A DNA stretch of 64,000 nucleotides from Dyadobacter psychrotolerans (GTDB lineage Bacteria > Bacteroidota > Bacteroidia > Cytophagales > Spirosomataceae): positions 290,480-354,479 of the forward strand of contig NZ_SMFL01000006.1 in the NCBI RefSeq assembly GCF_004349265.1, given 5' to 3'. Every line of letters begins with the position of its first letter. Positions within the stretch are counted from its first letter, which is position 1. Below are positions 34,057 through 43,400 of this stretch, in pieces. The notes beneath the pieces were generated by a model. It did no database searches. It had not been told where the DNA came from and saw nothing but the letters and a program-made list of their open reading frames with translations. The position numbers were made by a program, and so were the translations under genes.

Positions 34057-34183
34057 TGCAACAAAAATTAAGTTTAAGAAAGGATACTGCGATCTGTATC
34101 AACAAATTGCCCGCAAAGGTACATGTTTTGCAAGTAGCGTACGAAATTTTTAATATAAAATATTTAAATAACCCCAGCCTCCG

Positions 34184-35419
34184 CTAAAACACCTCTCCCA
34201 AATTCACAAACAATCCTCTCGAACCTTTCACTCCAAATCCATAATCAATTGCGATGTTGGTGCGGGAAGCTTTGTTCACTTTAACCCTTAAACCTAAACC
34301 TGCACCTGGAATTACACGGTCAAACTTTGATGAAGGCCAGTTGGAGAAGCTTTGCGCATTGCCAAAAACAACCCCACCTAAAAGTCCGTTTCTAGTTAAA
34401 GAAAAGCGATATTCTGTTTCAAAATATAACATATCCGGACTCCGAAAACGCCCCTGAATGTAACCTCTACCGGTATTGTTGGACGGATCCCAGCTTGTAC
34501 TTGGCAAATCCAGATAGGGCGGCTTACCATCCAAAGTGAGCCAGTTAAAATTCCATAACGCCAGGGTATTCCGGCTTCCGGCGGGGAAGTTGATGTATTT
34601 GCGAAATTCTAAAACCATTGACTGCCAGTTCGTATTACTTCCAAGAGCCTTTAGGTTGTTCCGATACCGTGCGTTTGCATAAAAACCTCCCTGCGGATTT
34701 ATCGAATTCTTTCTGCTGTCATACAATACGTTAGCCAGAAATCCCGATGAAACGGATTTACTGGCCAGTCCATAGGCAGTTACATCTTCATTACTTCCTT
34801 CCTGTTTTATTTTCCACCTTTTATCCAGCATATAACCAAAACCCAGATAAAAGGAGCCGGAAATTTTCTTCAAAACGGACTGATGTAAACGAATGTGGGA
34901 ATAGTTAAGCTTGTCTGCATTCTCTTCGAGACTGTGCGCTCCCAAACCGTAAGTATCTTGTGGATATTTAAAATACCGCCAGTCTATGATGATGTTATAG
35001 CCGTTGTCCCTCGTCCAGATATTGGCCTGGACAGGAACGGTGATCTGGTGATATTGAGAATAATTGAAGCTTGTGCTGACACTGGAAATATTGGTGGTCG
35101 CGCTATCGCTGAGATAAAAAGCAGCATTGGCACTAAAAAGACCTACAAAACCAGTTGATAATGTATAACCAATGGCTGGAACAAATGAATAAAGAACTTT
35201 TCGTTGCACTTTAATCTTTTGCCCGGCTTCCTTCTTTTTTCCTATTCCACGGAGGACATCCATAATATCCACTTCCTCGGTTTTGAGCGGTTTGGGCACA
35301 CTGTCTTTAAGTGTACGCGCAATGACATAGCCCGGGTCATTAGCAGGAGCATTCTGTTGTGCGAACAGCGCTGTTGCGCATAACAATAAGCAAAAAGTGC
35401 TGAAATATGCTTTGGACAA
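34184..35419 (-). CDS. BamA/TamA-like outer-membrane beta-barrel protein
   Basis: A 411-residue protein with signal peptide (MSKAYFSTFCLLLCATALFA). After a short linker it carries an Omp85/surface-antigen C-terminal beta-barrel: alternating strands, RGYIQGRFRSPDMLYFETEYR, PGAGLGLRVKVNKASRTNIAI, ending in a strand with GEVF. It has no POTRA repeats, so it is not the main BamA. An accessory assembly protein or lipid-linked barrel is possible. Confidence 0.8.
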   Translation of the reverse strand: MSKAYFSTFCLLLCATALFAQQNAPANDPGYVIARTLKDSVPKPLKTEEVDIMDVLRGIGKKKEAGQKIKVQRKVLYSFVPAIGYTLSTGFVGLFSANAAFYLSDSATTNISSVSTSFNYSQYHQITVPVQANIWTRDNGYNIIIDWRYFKYPQDTYGLGAHSLEENADKLNYSHIRLHQSVLKKISGSFYLGFGYMLDKRWKIKQEGSNEDVTAYGLASKSVSSGFLANVLYDSRKNSINPQGGFYANARYRNNLKALGSNTNWQSMVLEFRKYINFPAGSRNTLALWNFNWLTLDGKPPYLDLPSTSWDPSNNTGRGYIQGRFRSPDMLYFETEYRFSLTRNGLLGGVVFGNAQSFSNWPSSKFDRVIPGAGLGLRVKVNKASRTNIAIDYGFGVKGSRGLFVNLGEVF

Positions 35420-35537
35420 AATCCGGATTTGTTTAATAAACTGAGATCAAATGTAGGGTAAATAACAAATTCTGTGCCGATAAAGAAAAGATCTAAGTTT
35501 TTTCTAAGTTATCCAATATTTCAAATTTCAATGGAAT

Positions 35538-35572
35538 AAAAAAAGCCGCCGGTTTCAAATGAAACCGGCGGC
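35538..35572 (-). terminator. Terminator of icd
   Basis: GCCGCCGGTTTC (35545-35556) pairs with GAAACCGGCGGC (35561-35572), 12 bp with a 4-base loop. On the minus strand a run of seven U follows (the seven A at 35538-35544), downstream of icd. Confidence 0.92.
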
Positions 35573-35597
35573 CCGCCAATATGTAACTATTTGATTA

Positions 35598-36809
35598 TTA
35601 TGCCAAAGCAGTCTGCAAGTTGGTATTGATTGCTTCCAGGAACTCTTCGGTATATAGATAGTGCTCACCGTGGTTCACTTTGTTACCATGGATACACACC
35701 GCCAAATCCTTAGTCATTGCACCGCTTTCAACCGTTTCGATACAAACTCTTTCCAAAGTCTGGCAGAAATCGATCAATGGCTGGTTGTCGTCCAGTTTTC
35801 CACGGAATTCCAAACCGCGCGTCCATGCAAAGATAGAAGCGATTGGGTTCGTAGAAGTCGGGCGTCCTTTTTGGTGCTCGCGGTAGTGACGTGTCACTGT
35901 TCCGTGTGCTGCCTCAGCTTCCATGGTTTTACCATCCGGCGTAACCAATACAGAAGTCATCAGACCCAATGAACCAAAACCTTGTGCAACAGTATCCGAC
36001 TGAACATCACCGTCGTAGTTTTTACAAGCCCAAACAAAGTTACCTTCCCATTTCAGGGCGGAAGCAACCATGTCATCGATCAAACGGTGCTCGTAATGTA
36101 CTTTTCCTGCGTATTCTGTATCGTATACTTCCTGGAAAATATCTTTGAAACGACCGTCATATTTCTTCAAAATCGTATTTTTTGTAGAAAGATATAATGG
36201 CCACCCTTTACCCAAAGCTACATTGAAACAAGCACGTGCAAATCCGCGGATAGACTCATCGATGTTGTACATCGCCATTGCCACACCCGGGCCTTTGTAT
36301 TCGTAAACTTCGTGCTCAATTACCTGTCCGTCTTCGCCTTCGAACTTGATAGTCAGTTTTCCTTTTCCGGGGACAACGAAATCAGTTGCTTTATACTGGT
36401 CTCCAAATGCATGTCGTCCAACAATAATAGGCGCTGTCCAGTTTGTTACCAAACGCGGAACATTGCTCATTACGATAGGCTCGCGGAAAACTGTACCATC
36501 CAAAATGTTACGTATTGTTCCGTTAGGAGATTTCCACATTTGTTTCAGGTTGAACTCAGTTACCCGGTCTTCGTCAGGCGTAATTGTCGCACATTTAATA
36601 CCAACACCATATTCTTTAATCGCGTTAGCAGCGTCAATAGTAACCTGGTCATTGGTTTCGTCACGATATTCCACACCCAGATCGTAATACTTAATATCTA
36701 ATTCCAGATACGGTAAAATAAGTTTTTCTTTAATAAACTTCCAGATGATGCGGGTCATCTCATCTCCATCCAGTTCTACAACCGGGTTTGCAACCTTAAT
36801 TTTGCTCAT
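35598..36809 (-). CDS. icd: NADP-dependent isocitrate dehydrogenase (eukaryotic-like homodimeric type)
   Basis: A 403-residue enzyme that decarboxylates isocitrate to 2-oxoglutarate in the TCA cycle. The length, and segments such as VELDGDEMTRIIWKFIKEKL, CATITPDEDRV, SPNGTIRNILDGTVFREPI, LIDDMVASALKWEGNFVWA and EAAHGTVTRHYREH, match the eukaryotic-type IDH subfamily. A strong terminator follows. Confidence 0.95.
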   Translation of the reverse strand: MSKIKVANPVVELDGDEMTRIIWKFIKEKLILPYLELDIKYYDLGVEYRDETNDQVTIDAANAIKEYGVGIKCATITPDEDRVTEFNLKQMWKSPNGTIRNILDGTVFREPIVMSNVPRLVTNWTAPIIVGRHAFGDQYKATDFVVPGKGKLTIKFEGEDGQVIEHEVYEYKGPGVAMAMYNIDESIRGFARACFNVALGKGWPLYLSTKNTILKKYDGRFKDIFQEVYDTEYAGKVHYEHRLIDDMVASALKWEGNFVWACKNYDGDVQSDTVAQGFGSLGLMTSVLVTPDGKTMEAEAAHGTVTRHYREHQKGRPTSTNPIASIFAWTRGLEFRGKLDDNQPLIDFCQTLERVCIETVESGAMTKDLAVCIHGNKVNHGEHYLYTEEFLEAINTNLQTALA

Positions 36810-37067
36810 GTCTTATTGCTATACTATAGTTAAAGATTTAAATGCGACCGTGAAAGTACAAACAATCATCTAAAAAGGCGAAAAAAGGTAAAACATTGTT
36901 GGCGAACCATTTTTACAATGACTTACGATACAATCTTATTCCTGATTTCAAATACCGGCAGTTTTATTGATCATCGAAGCGAGAATTTACAGGTGGTGTT
37001 AAATTATTATGGCACAATTTTTTCACAATATATTACAAATAAGATTCTTCACTTAACCTTAGCCATC
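36810..37067. promoter_or_regulatory. Divergent promoter region between icd and the lipoprotein gene
   Basis: 258 AT-rich bases. It must hold both promoters. On the icd side TACTTTCA (minus strand, near 36858) is an imperfect TAnnTTTG. The plus-strand frame is open from 36918 but lacks protein-like features before ATG 37068. Confidence 0.35.
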
Positions 37068-37784
37068 ATGAAAACGGTAGTCTTCCTCGCTGTTTGTTTA
37101 GTGACCTGCAGTATGTCCTTATATTCCTGCCGCACTGTTTATGCCCCAAACGCATTAAATGTCCCGCTTTTTCAGGAAAAGGGCGAATTGAAAGCCACTA
37201 TAGCAACCAATAACCTTCAAGTCGCAACAGCAGTGACTGAACATATAGGGATTATGGTTAATGGCTATCTTAATGCTTATACCAGTGATGATAAAGATTT
37301 TAAAAATAATGGTAAGGGGGCAGAAATCGGGATCGGTTATTTCGGACATTCCGCTAACCGGATAACCTACGAGACCTACGCGGGAGCTGGTTTATACAAT
37401 GTTAAAATGAAGGAATCAAACAAAGCAAAAACCTTTGATTCCGACGCAGTCAAATACTTCGTTCAACCTGCGGTTGGCTGGGTAACTCAATATTTTGAAA
37501 TAGCAGCATCTCCGAGATTGTCAGTTATTAAGTATTCAGCTCCGGATATTACGGGATATACTGTTCAGGAGCAAGCTTCTAACTACCTTAACATCGTAGA
37601 CCAAAAAGCCCATGCCTTTCTCGAACCGACACTTATCGTAAGAGGAGGATATCGCTTTGTGAAATTACAGGCTCAATATGGGCATTCTTTTAAACTTTCT
37701 AAAAATGATATCAACTATGATGACGGTGTAGGAAGCATTGGATTAATTTTTGATATTGCCAGCTGGTATAAAACCGGAAAATAA
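37068..37784 (+). CDS. Putative outer-membrane lipoprotein, conserved hypothetical
   Basis: A 238-residue protein starting at ATG 37068 with an N-terminal hydrophobic signal and lipobox-like end (TCSMSLYSCRTVYAP, Cys at about residue 22). The mature part reads as a small beta-barrel or beta-sandwich: IGIMVNGYLN, IGIGYFGHS, TYAGAGLYNV, VQPAVGWVTQYFEIAASPRL. No function recognised. A start at 36918 adds 50 unlike residues and is rejected. It ends 9 bases before the cyclo-ligase gene. Confidence 0.7.
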   Translation: MKTVVFLAVCLVTCSMSLYSCRTVYAPNALNVPLFQEKGELKATIATNNLQVATAVTEHIGIMVNGYLNAYTSDDKDFKNNGKGAEIGIGYFGHSANRITYETYAGAGLYNVKMKESNKAKTFDSDAVKYFVQPAVGWVTQYFEIAASPRLSVIKYSAPDITGYTVQEQASNYLNIVDQKAHAFLEPTLIVRGGYRFVKLQAQYGHSFKLSKNDINYDDGVGSIGLIFDIASWYKTGK

Positions 37785-37793
37785 CAGCCAAAA

Positions 37794-38375
37794 ATGGCAG
37801 AGAAAGCACTTTTACGTTACCAATATCTCTATAAACGAAACCTGCTGACTGATGATGAGCAGGCAGAATTCAACATGCAGATTGCGGAGAAACTGAAAGA
37901 TTTACTCCAGAATCTATCCGTTTCAACAGTACATACTTTTCTTCCACAATCCGGCAAAAGGGAAATTGATACCTGGAGAATCGTGGAAATAATCCGTACC
38001 GATTTCCCGGAAATTCGGCTTGTCGCCCCCTCAATTATTCCCGGAACAAAACGTATGAATCATTATTTACTAACACCGGAAACCAAATTATTGCTGAACC
38101 GCTGGCTGATTCCTGAGCCAGATCCCAACACGTCTGAACTCGTTGTAGCTAAAAAAATAGATGCTGTGTTAATTCCTTTGCTGGCTTTTGACCAAAACGG
38201 ATTTCGGGTGGGTTATGGGGGCGGTTACTACGATCGGTTTCTAGCTGAATGCCGGCCTGATATTTTAAAAATTGGTCTTTCTTATTTTGAACCTGTTGAT
38301 TATATTGAAGATAAAGATCAATATGACATACCGATGGACATTTGCATCACTCCCTCGAAAGTCATTCGCTGGTAA
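37794..38375 (+). CDS. 5-formyltetrahydrofolate cyclo-ligase
   Basis: A 193-residue ATP-dependent enzyme converting 5-formyl-THF to 5,10-methenyl-THF. The signature near the C-terminus, GFRVGYGGGYYDRFL, is diagnostic, and VHTFLPQSGKREIDT matches the N-terminal substrate region. It complements the one-carbon role of purU at 10145-10978. Confidence 0.92.
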   Translation: MAEKALLRYQYLYKRNLLTDDEQAEFNMQIAEKLKDLLQNLSVSTVHTFLPQSGKREIDTWRIVEIIRTDFPEIRLVAPSIIPGTKRMNHYLLTPETKLLLNRWLIPEPDPNTSELVVAKKIDAVLIPLLAFDQNGFRVGYGGGYYDRFLAECRPDILKIGLSYFEPVDYIEDKDQYDIPMDICITPSKVIRW

Positions 38376-38385
38376 ACTAATTCGG

Positions 38386-39126
38386 TTACAGCCATCCGAA
38401 ACGCTGCATTAATCTTTCTCGCTGATTTCTGGCAACCGGAATACTTTGCCCACTACTCATGATCAGATAATTACTACCTCCTTTTACAAGTTTTTTGATT
38501 TGGTTGAGGTTTACTATAAACTGCCGGTGAACCCGGAGAAAATGACGTTCTTCCAGAATCTCCTGAACATCCCGAAGTGTCTTTGAGGCTAGCAGTTTAT
38601 CTCCGTTGGCCAAATGAAATCTTGCATAATTATCGTCTGCTTCGCAATATAAAATGTCATTCAAATTCACAAATGTGACACCGTTTTGATAAGGTAAGGC
38701 AATTTTTTCCGGAAGAAATGTACTTGTCAATTGCTCTTTTGCATAATTTATCTGGCTTCGGAACGTCCTTTTATGGTTTTCTATTTTTTTTACCGCTTCC
38801 TGTAGTTCACGCGTGTCTGCCGGTTTTAGTAAATAGTCAATGGCGCTATAACGGAATGCTTTAACTGCAAAGTGGTCATAGGCAGTAACAAAAATCAGTG
38901 CAAATTTTAAATCTCCGACTGATTCCAGAAGTTCAAACCCGTTCATTTGCGGCATCTCAATATCCAGGAAAACCACATCCGGATCCTGGGATCGAATTGC
39001 ATGTAAACCCTCCTCACTTTTGCTGCATTCTGCAACAACTTCAATTTGAGGACAAAACATTTTGAGCTGCAGTGAAAGAAGCTTCACACAATCCGGTTCG
39101 TTGTCGATAAGAATAGCCCGTAACAT
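38386..39126 (-). CDS. LytTR-family response regulator
   Basis: A 246-residue two-component regulator. The receiver domain (1-~120) has the phosphorylated D55 (VVFLDIEMPQMNGFELL), plus K in the LLKPAD segment near 103. The C-terminal LytTR DNA-binding domain (~145-246) contains FVNLNDILYCEADDNYARFH and HFLRVHRQFIVNLNQIK. No histidine kinase is adjacent, so it is an orphan in this window. Confidence 0.92.
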   Translation of the reverse strand: MLRAILIDNEPDCVKLLSLQLKMFCPQIEVVAECSKSEEGLHAIRSQDPDVVFLDIEMPQMNGFELLESVGDLKFALIFVTAYDHFAVKAFRYSAIDYLLKPADTRELQEAVKKIENHKRTFRSQINYAKEQLTSTFLPEKIALPYQNGVTFVNLNDILYCEADDNYARFHLANGDKLLASKTLRDVQEILEERHFLRVHRQFIVNLNQIKKLVKGGSNYLIMSSGQSIPVARNQRERLMQRFGWL

Positions 39127-39414
39127 ATGTTCATTGGTTAAGAGCCGAAATTACGTTTATCGGTTTTAAGTTTATAGCGTATAAATACGTGATATATGTG
39201 TCACGACAACGGCTTGTTGCTTTACTCAAAAATCCTACTATTCGCGGGTCCTTTCCTGCCATTCACCTTTCCGACCACTTAGTTGAAATGAGAACTATAT
39301 AGGTTTAAAGCAAATTACTCTACCTTACACTATACGAAATCACAGCTCCGAAGAAAATTCGCGCGGAAATTCCGTTCTGAAATGAATTCAAACCGGTTCT
39401 GAACTTATCTCAAC
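39127..39414. promoter_or_regulatory. Divergent region between two LytTR genes
   Basis: It contains CCATTCA (39259-39265) followed by CGACCACTTAGT (39272-39283). A second CGACCACTTAGT lies on the other side of the LytTR-only gene at 39829-39840. It is otherwise AT-rich with no clear hairpin. Confidence 0.45.
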
Positions 39415-39756
39415 ATGGAAACCACTTCAAGCATTCAGATAGGCGCAAAGCTTATTGTTAATCCCGAAGATGTCATCTTACTCATTGCTGATGGCAATTA
39501 CACCTCAATTCATCTCTTGTCCGGCAGTCGAATCCTCGTGCCGGTAACCCTTAAAGAACTTGAAAAGCGCTTTGTTTGCTGTGGCATTTTCTTTCGCACA
39601 CACAAGTCCTATCTGGTCAATCTTCATTATATTATACATTACGATACCAAAAGCGGCAAAGCTCTTTTAGAAATGAAAAGCAAATCCGAAATTGTTATTT
39701 CAAGAAGGAAAAAGGCTTCGTTTGTGCAGAAGCTTTCAGCTATAACCAGTAAATAA
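39415..39756 (+). CDS. LytTR domain-only DNA-binding protein
   Basis: A 113-residue protein with only a LytTR DNA-binding domain: LIVNPEDVILLIADGNYTSI, then FFRTHKSYLVNLHYIIHYDT, and a basic C-terminal end (EIVISRRKKASFVQKL). There is no receiver or membrane part. Such single-domain LytTR proteins may bind DNA constitutively or act with a membrane partner. Flanking matched repeats suggest autoregulation. Confidence 0.85.
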   Translation: METTSSIQIGAKLIVNPEDVILLIADGNYTSIHLLSGSRILVPVTLKELEKRFVCCGIFFRTHKSYLVNLHYIIHYDTKSGKALLEMKSKSEIVISRRKKASFVQKLSAITSK

Positions 39757-40147
39757 TGAGTCCTTTTTTAAAAGGGATGCTCCGAATGGACAGAATTGAT
39801 AGTCCCAATTACCATTCAATAACTACAACGACCACTTAGTAAGTACTGCTATTTTTCTACAAAACCTTTAGTGAACTTTGTCAGTATCAATTCCTTGCCA
39901 GTTGGTAAACAATGGGATTGGCAGGGTTAGCGTAATTATTATTCAGAAAAAAATAAATAAATATTAAGTAATCCGGATAATCTTAATCGTTGACTACTAC
40001 GTATGTTAAGGGATGAAAAAATGTAAAGAGTGTCTAAATGATGGTAACAACGTTCATTTTGTTTGATCACATTCCAACCTTTTTATCTTTTTACAACTCT
40101 TTACTTTAAATTTGCTCAGGTTTACGTCGGTAAATTAACATTCAGCT
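39757..40147. other. Intergenic region with one copy of a LytTR-flanking repeat
   Basis: 391 AT-rich bases. Position 39812-39840 holds CCATTCA...CGACCACTTAGT, matching the copy upstream of the LytTR-only gene. TCCTTTTTTAAAAGGGA near 39760 is a weak hairpin and may terminate that gene. No other ORF with good composition is seen. Confidence 0.4.
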
Positions 40148-40426
40148 ATGAAATTCTTTTCTACATTCTTTATTGCTTTATTCCTATTCGGGCTTTGTCT
40201 GGTGGAAAAAGAGTTAAAAAGACGTGCTTTGGAATCCCAGGGCGCAGAAGAAGATTTTGTTGAAAGCTCGCGGAACGACATTCAAAACTTTCCTGTCCCG
40301 GAAGCTGCCTTTGCAGGTCTGCAAAATGACCAAAACAGCTTTACAACGCCGAAACTGCAACTTGCCGTTTCCGATTCTACATCAGCATTCAACGGCAGCA
40401 ATTCTTCGCTTGTCAAACAGCTTTGA
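40148..40426 (+). CDS. Small hypothetical protein with N-terminal hydrophobic segment
   Basis: A 92-residue ORF starting MKFFSTFFIALFLFGLCLVE, a likely signal peptide or anchor. The rest is polar with acidic residues, then Ser/Asn-rich. No family recognised. Composition is protein-like but there is no independent support. Confidence 0.45.
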   Translation: MKFFSTFFIALFLFGLCLVEKELKRRALESQGAEEDFVESSRNDIQNFPVPEAAFAGLQNDQNSFTTPKLQLAVSDSTSAFNGSNSSLVKQL

Positions 40427-40497
40427 TTTAAAATCATCTGTTTGCATATCAGTTAATTGATTTTTATAGAGTTATTAAAATCCGCTACAAAAGTCAA

Positions 40498-43400
40498 TTA
40501 ACTGAATAATCCCATAATATCTTCCTGACTTAATTTCTTGATAAAGCCGGATTCTCCTCCCACCAGGTCTTCGGCAAGGTCTTGTTTGCGCTGCTGAAGA
40601 AGTACAATTTTTTCTTCAATCGTATCCTTACAAATCATTTTATAAGCAAATACCTTCCGCGTTTGTCCAATCCTGTGCGTACGGTCGATGGCCTGGCGTT
40701 CAACAGCCGGGTTCCACCATGGATCAATCAAATAAACGTAATCCGCTTCAGTAAGGTTAAGTCCTACACCACCGGCTTTAAGGCTCATTAAAAACACCCT
40801 GCACGTTTGATCGTTTTGGAAACGATTCACCCTTCCTGCCCTGTCGACAGTTTGCCCGTCCAGGTATTCGTAAGGAATATTAATTTTATCCAAATGTTTC
40901 CTGATCAGATCGAGCATCCCCAGAAATTGGCTGAAAATTAATATTTTATGATTAGAAGCATTTTCTTCTATCTCTCTTGTAATCTCTTCAAGTTTAGCAG
41001 ATTCATTTCCATAATCTTCGTCTCCTGACAAGATTGAAGGCGAATCACAAATCTGACGAAGTTTCAACAAAGCCTCCAAAATAAGGAAACTACTTTTGTT
41101 AAGTCCCTCAGTTGCCAGTTTTTCGGCAATTTCCAGCCGGTATTTTTCGCGAAAAGTGTCATATACTTTTCGCTGTTTTTTACCCATTTCGCAGAACAAA
41201 ATCGTTTCCGTTTTGTCTGGCAAATCCGTTGCAACTTCCTCTTTGGTCCTTTTTAGCATGAAGGGATAAACCAGCCTTCTCAACTCCTCAGACTTCTCTT
41301 TATCCTGATATTTATCAATCGGCGTTGCGTATTCTGTCCGGAAGAAATCAGCATGACCCAACATACCCGGATTCAAAAACTCGAATTGAGCGTACAAGTC
41401 AAATGTATTATTTTCAACCGGTGTACCTGTCATTGTCAGGCGGTTGTGAGCCCTAAGCAACCTTGATGCTTTCGACGTCAGCGAATCAGGATTTTTTATT
41501 GCCTGCGCTTCATCCAGAATGATATAGTGAAAATCAAAAGTTCTCAGCAGCTCAACGTCACTTCGCATGGTACCGTAGGTTGTCAGAATGACATCATACT
41601 CGCTAAAAAATTCAATATCTTTCCGGCGTGTCATGCCCCGGTGAACATATAGTTTCAGGTCCGGTGTAAATTTGGCTGCCTCTGCCTGCCAGTTGAAAAT
41701 CAGCGTTGTAGGAACTACGACTAAATTCGTATTATCTGGATTCAGGTTTTTCTGCTGCTGAAGGAAAGTGAGCATCTGAAGGGTTTTACCTAAACCCATA
41801 TCATCCGCCAAACAGCCGCCCCACCCGAATTCATCCAGGAAATTGATCCATTTATAACCTTCTTCCTGATAAAGCCTTAAAGTCGCATTGATATTCTCTG
41901 GCAGTGCGACATTAGGTATCTGCTTAAAATTTAAAAGCTTTTGCTTTTTTTCCTGCAATTCCTGAAAAACCTCCTCATTGTCAACTTCGGAAACAAGCTC
42001 ATCTATAAGAGAGAAATGAATTTTTGACAAATGAATTTCATCACCGTCTACCCTGCCGAATTTAAGCAATGGTTCCAATTTACGGATCCACTCGTCAGGA
42101 AGCATACCCAGCGAACCATCTTTTAGCTGAACATAATTCTGTTTTTTCAACAAAGCTTTTTTAGCATCCGCCAGCGAAACCTGCTGATCTCCGAAAGTGA
42201 TATTTACCTGCATATCAAACCAGTCGATGCCGGATGATGCTTTTACATGGAACTTACCTCTGTTCGGATTAAATCGCATTTTTTTCAAATCCCTGAAACC
42301 AAGAAGCTCATATTTTTGCGCCTCAACAGTTTCTACAAATTTGAAAAGCCACCCTTCTTTCATGACATGATCGAAAGGGATATAAAAAAACGGATTGCCT
42401 GCCTGGTGAGCAAAATCAGGATGCAGCGATTCAAGCCATTTCCAGAATTCCTGCTCTGCCGGGGCATCTCGTTCCAGCATCGTAATCTTGTTATCCTCAA
42501 AGCCTGCCTTGGTTCTGCGTTGGTCATGAATCATTTCCACTTCCGTTTCGGGCTCATCGCCTTCATAAACATACATGGGAACGATCAGCAGGTTTGCTTC
42601 ATCCTCTTTCAGATAGATACGCTTTTTTAGCAAGTTCAGTGAACGGGATTCAATTGCGTGCCGGGTTTGGAAAATTACATCAAACTGCTCGGTAACCGGC
42701 ATGATCCAGTCTCTCAGAAACTCTTCGGAATATTCTTTTCGAACACGGATTTTGAAACCATTCTGGCGCATATAGGCAACCATTTCGGCATCACTTGTAC
42801 CGGCCCAGCGAAACAAAACCTCATCCTGATAAAGACCAAGCCAAAAACTATCAAAAGAAGCAACCTTCTGAAGATCAAGCGGACTGCCCTTTTTGATTTC
42901 AACATAGGGATTCAGCGTTACAAACTCGCTGTCTTCAGTCAGCACGAAAAATAGCTTCACAGGTTCGCGGTGAAGCCTTAATTTCGTTAGCTGGTTGTTA
43001 TTGGTAATATAATCGTTCTCAGAAAGATAGAGCCAGTCTTCGTCCAGATCATTAAAAATCTGAGTCAGCTGTTTGCCAACATAATTTCTTGACTCGTGCT
43101 GCTGCTGCTGACTTACATCACTAAAATGGAGGTAGGCATTGTATGACCAGCCTTGCTTACGGATATATTTTTGTAGTCCTTCTTCCAGATGTCTTGCGAT
43201 ACGAACCAGGCGAACCTCTGCTTCCGTAAGCACCGGGATTTCATCAGGAGAATAATAGTGACTCGACCCACCCGCAACATTCCGGATACCGGTGATCTTC
43301 TGCGTTTTGCCGTTATATTTTGCAGAAAATGCACCAAACCCAAAGTCCATCAGGTGGTCTTTTCCTTTTGGCCAGAAAACGAACAATGAAATTCTGTCTT

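Noticed and set aside
36918..37067. 50-codon N-terminal extension of the lipoprotein ORF
   Set aside because: The extension lacks protein-like features and would bury the signal peptide and lipobox that begin at ATG 37068.
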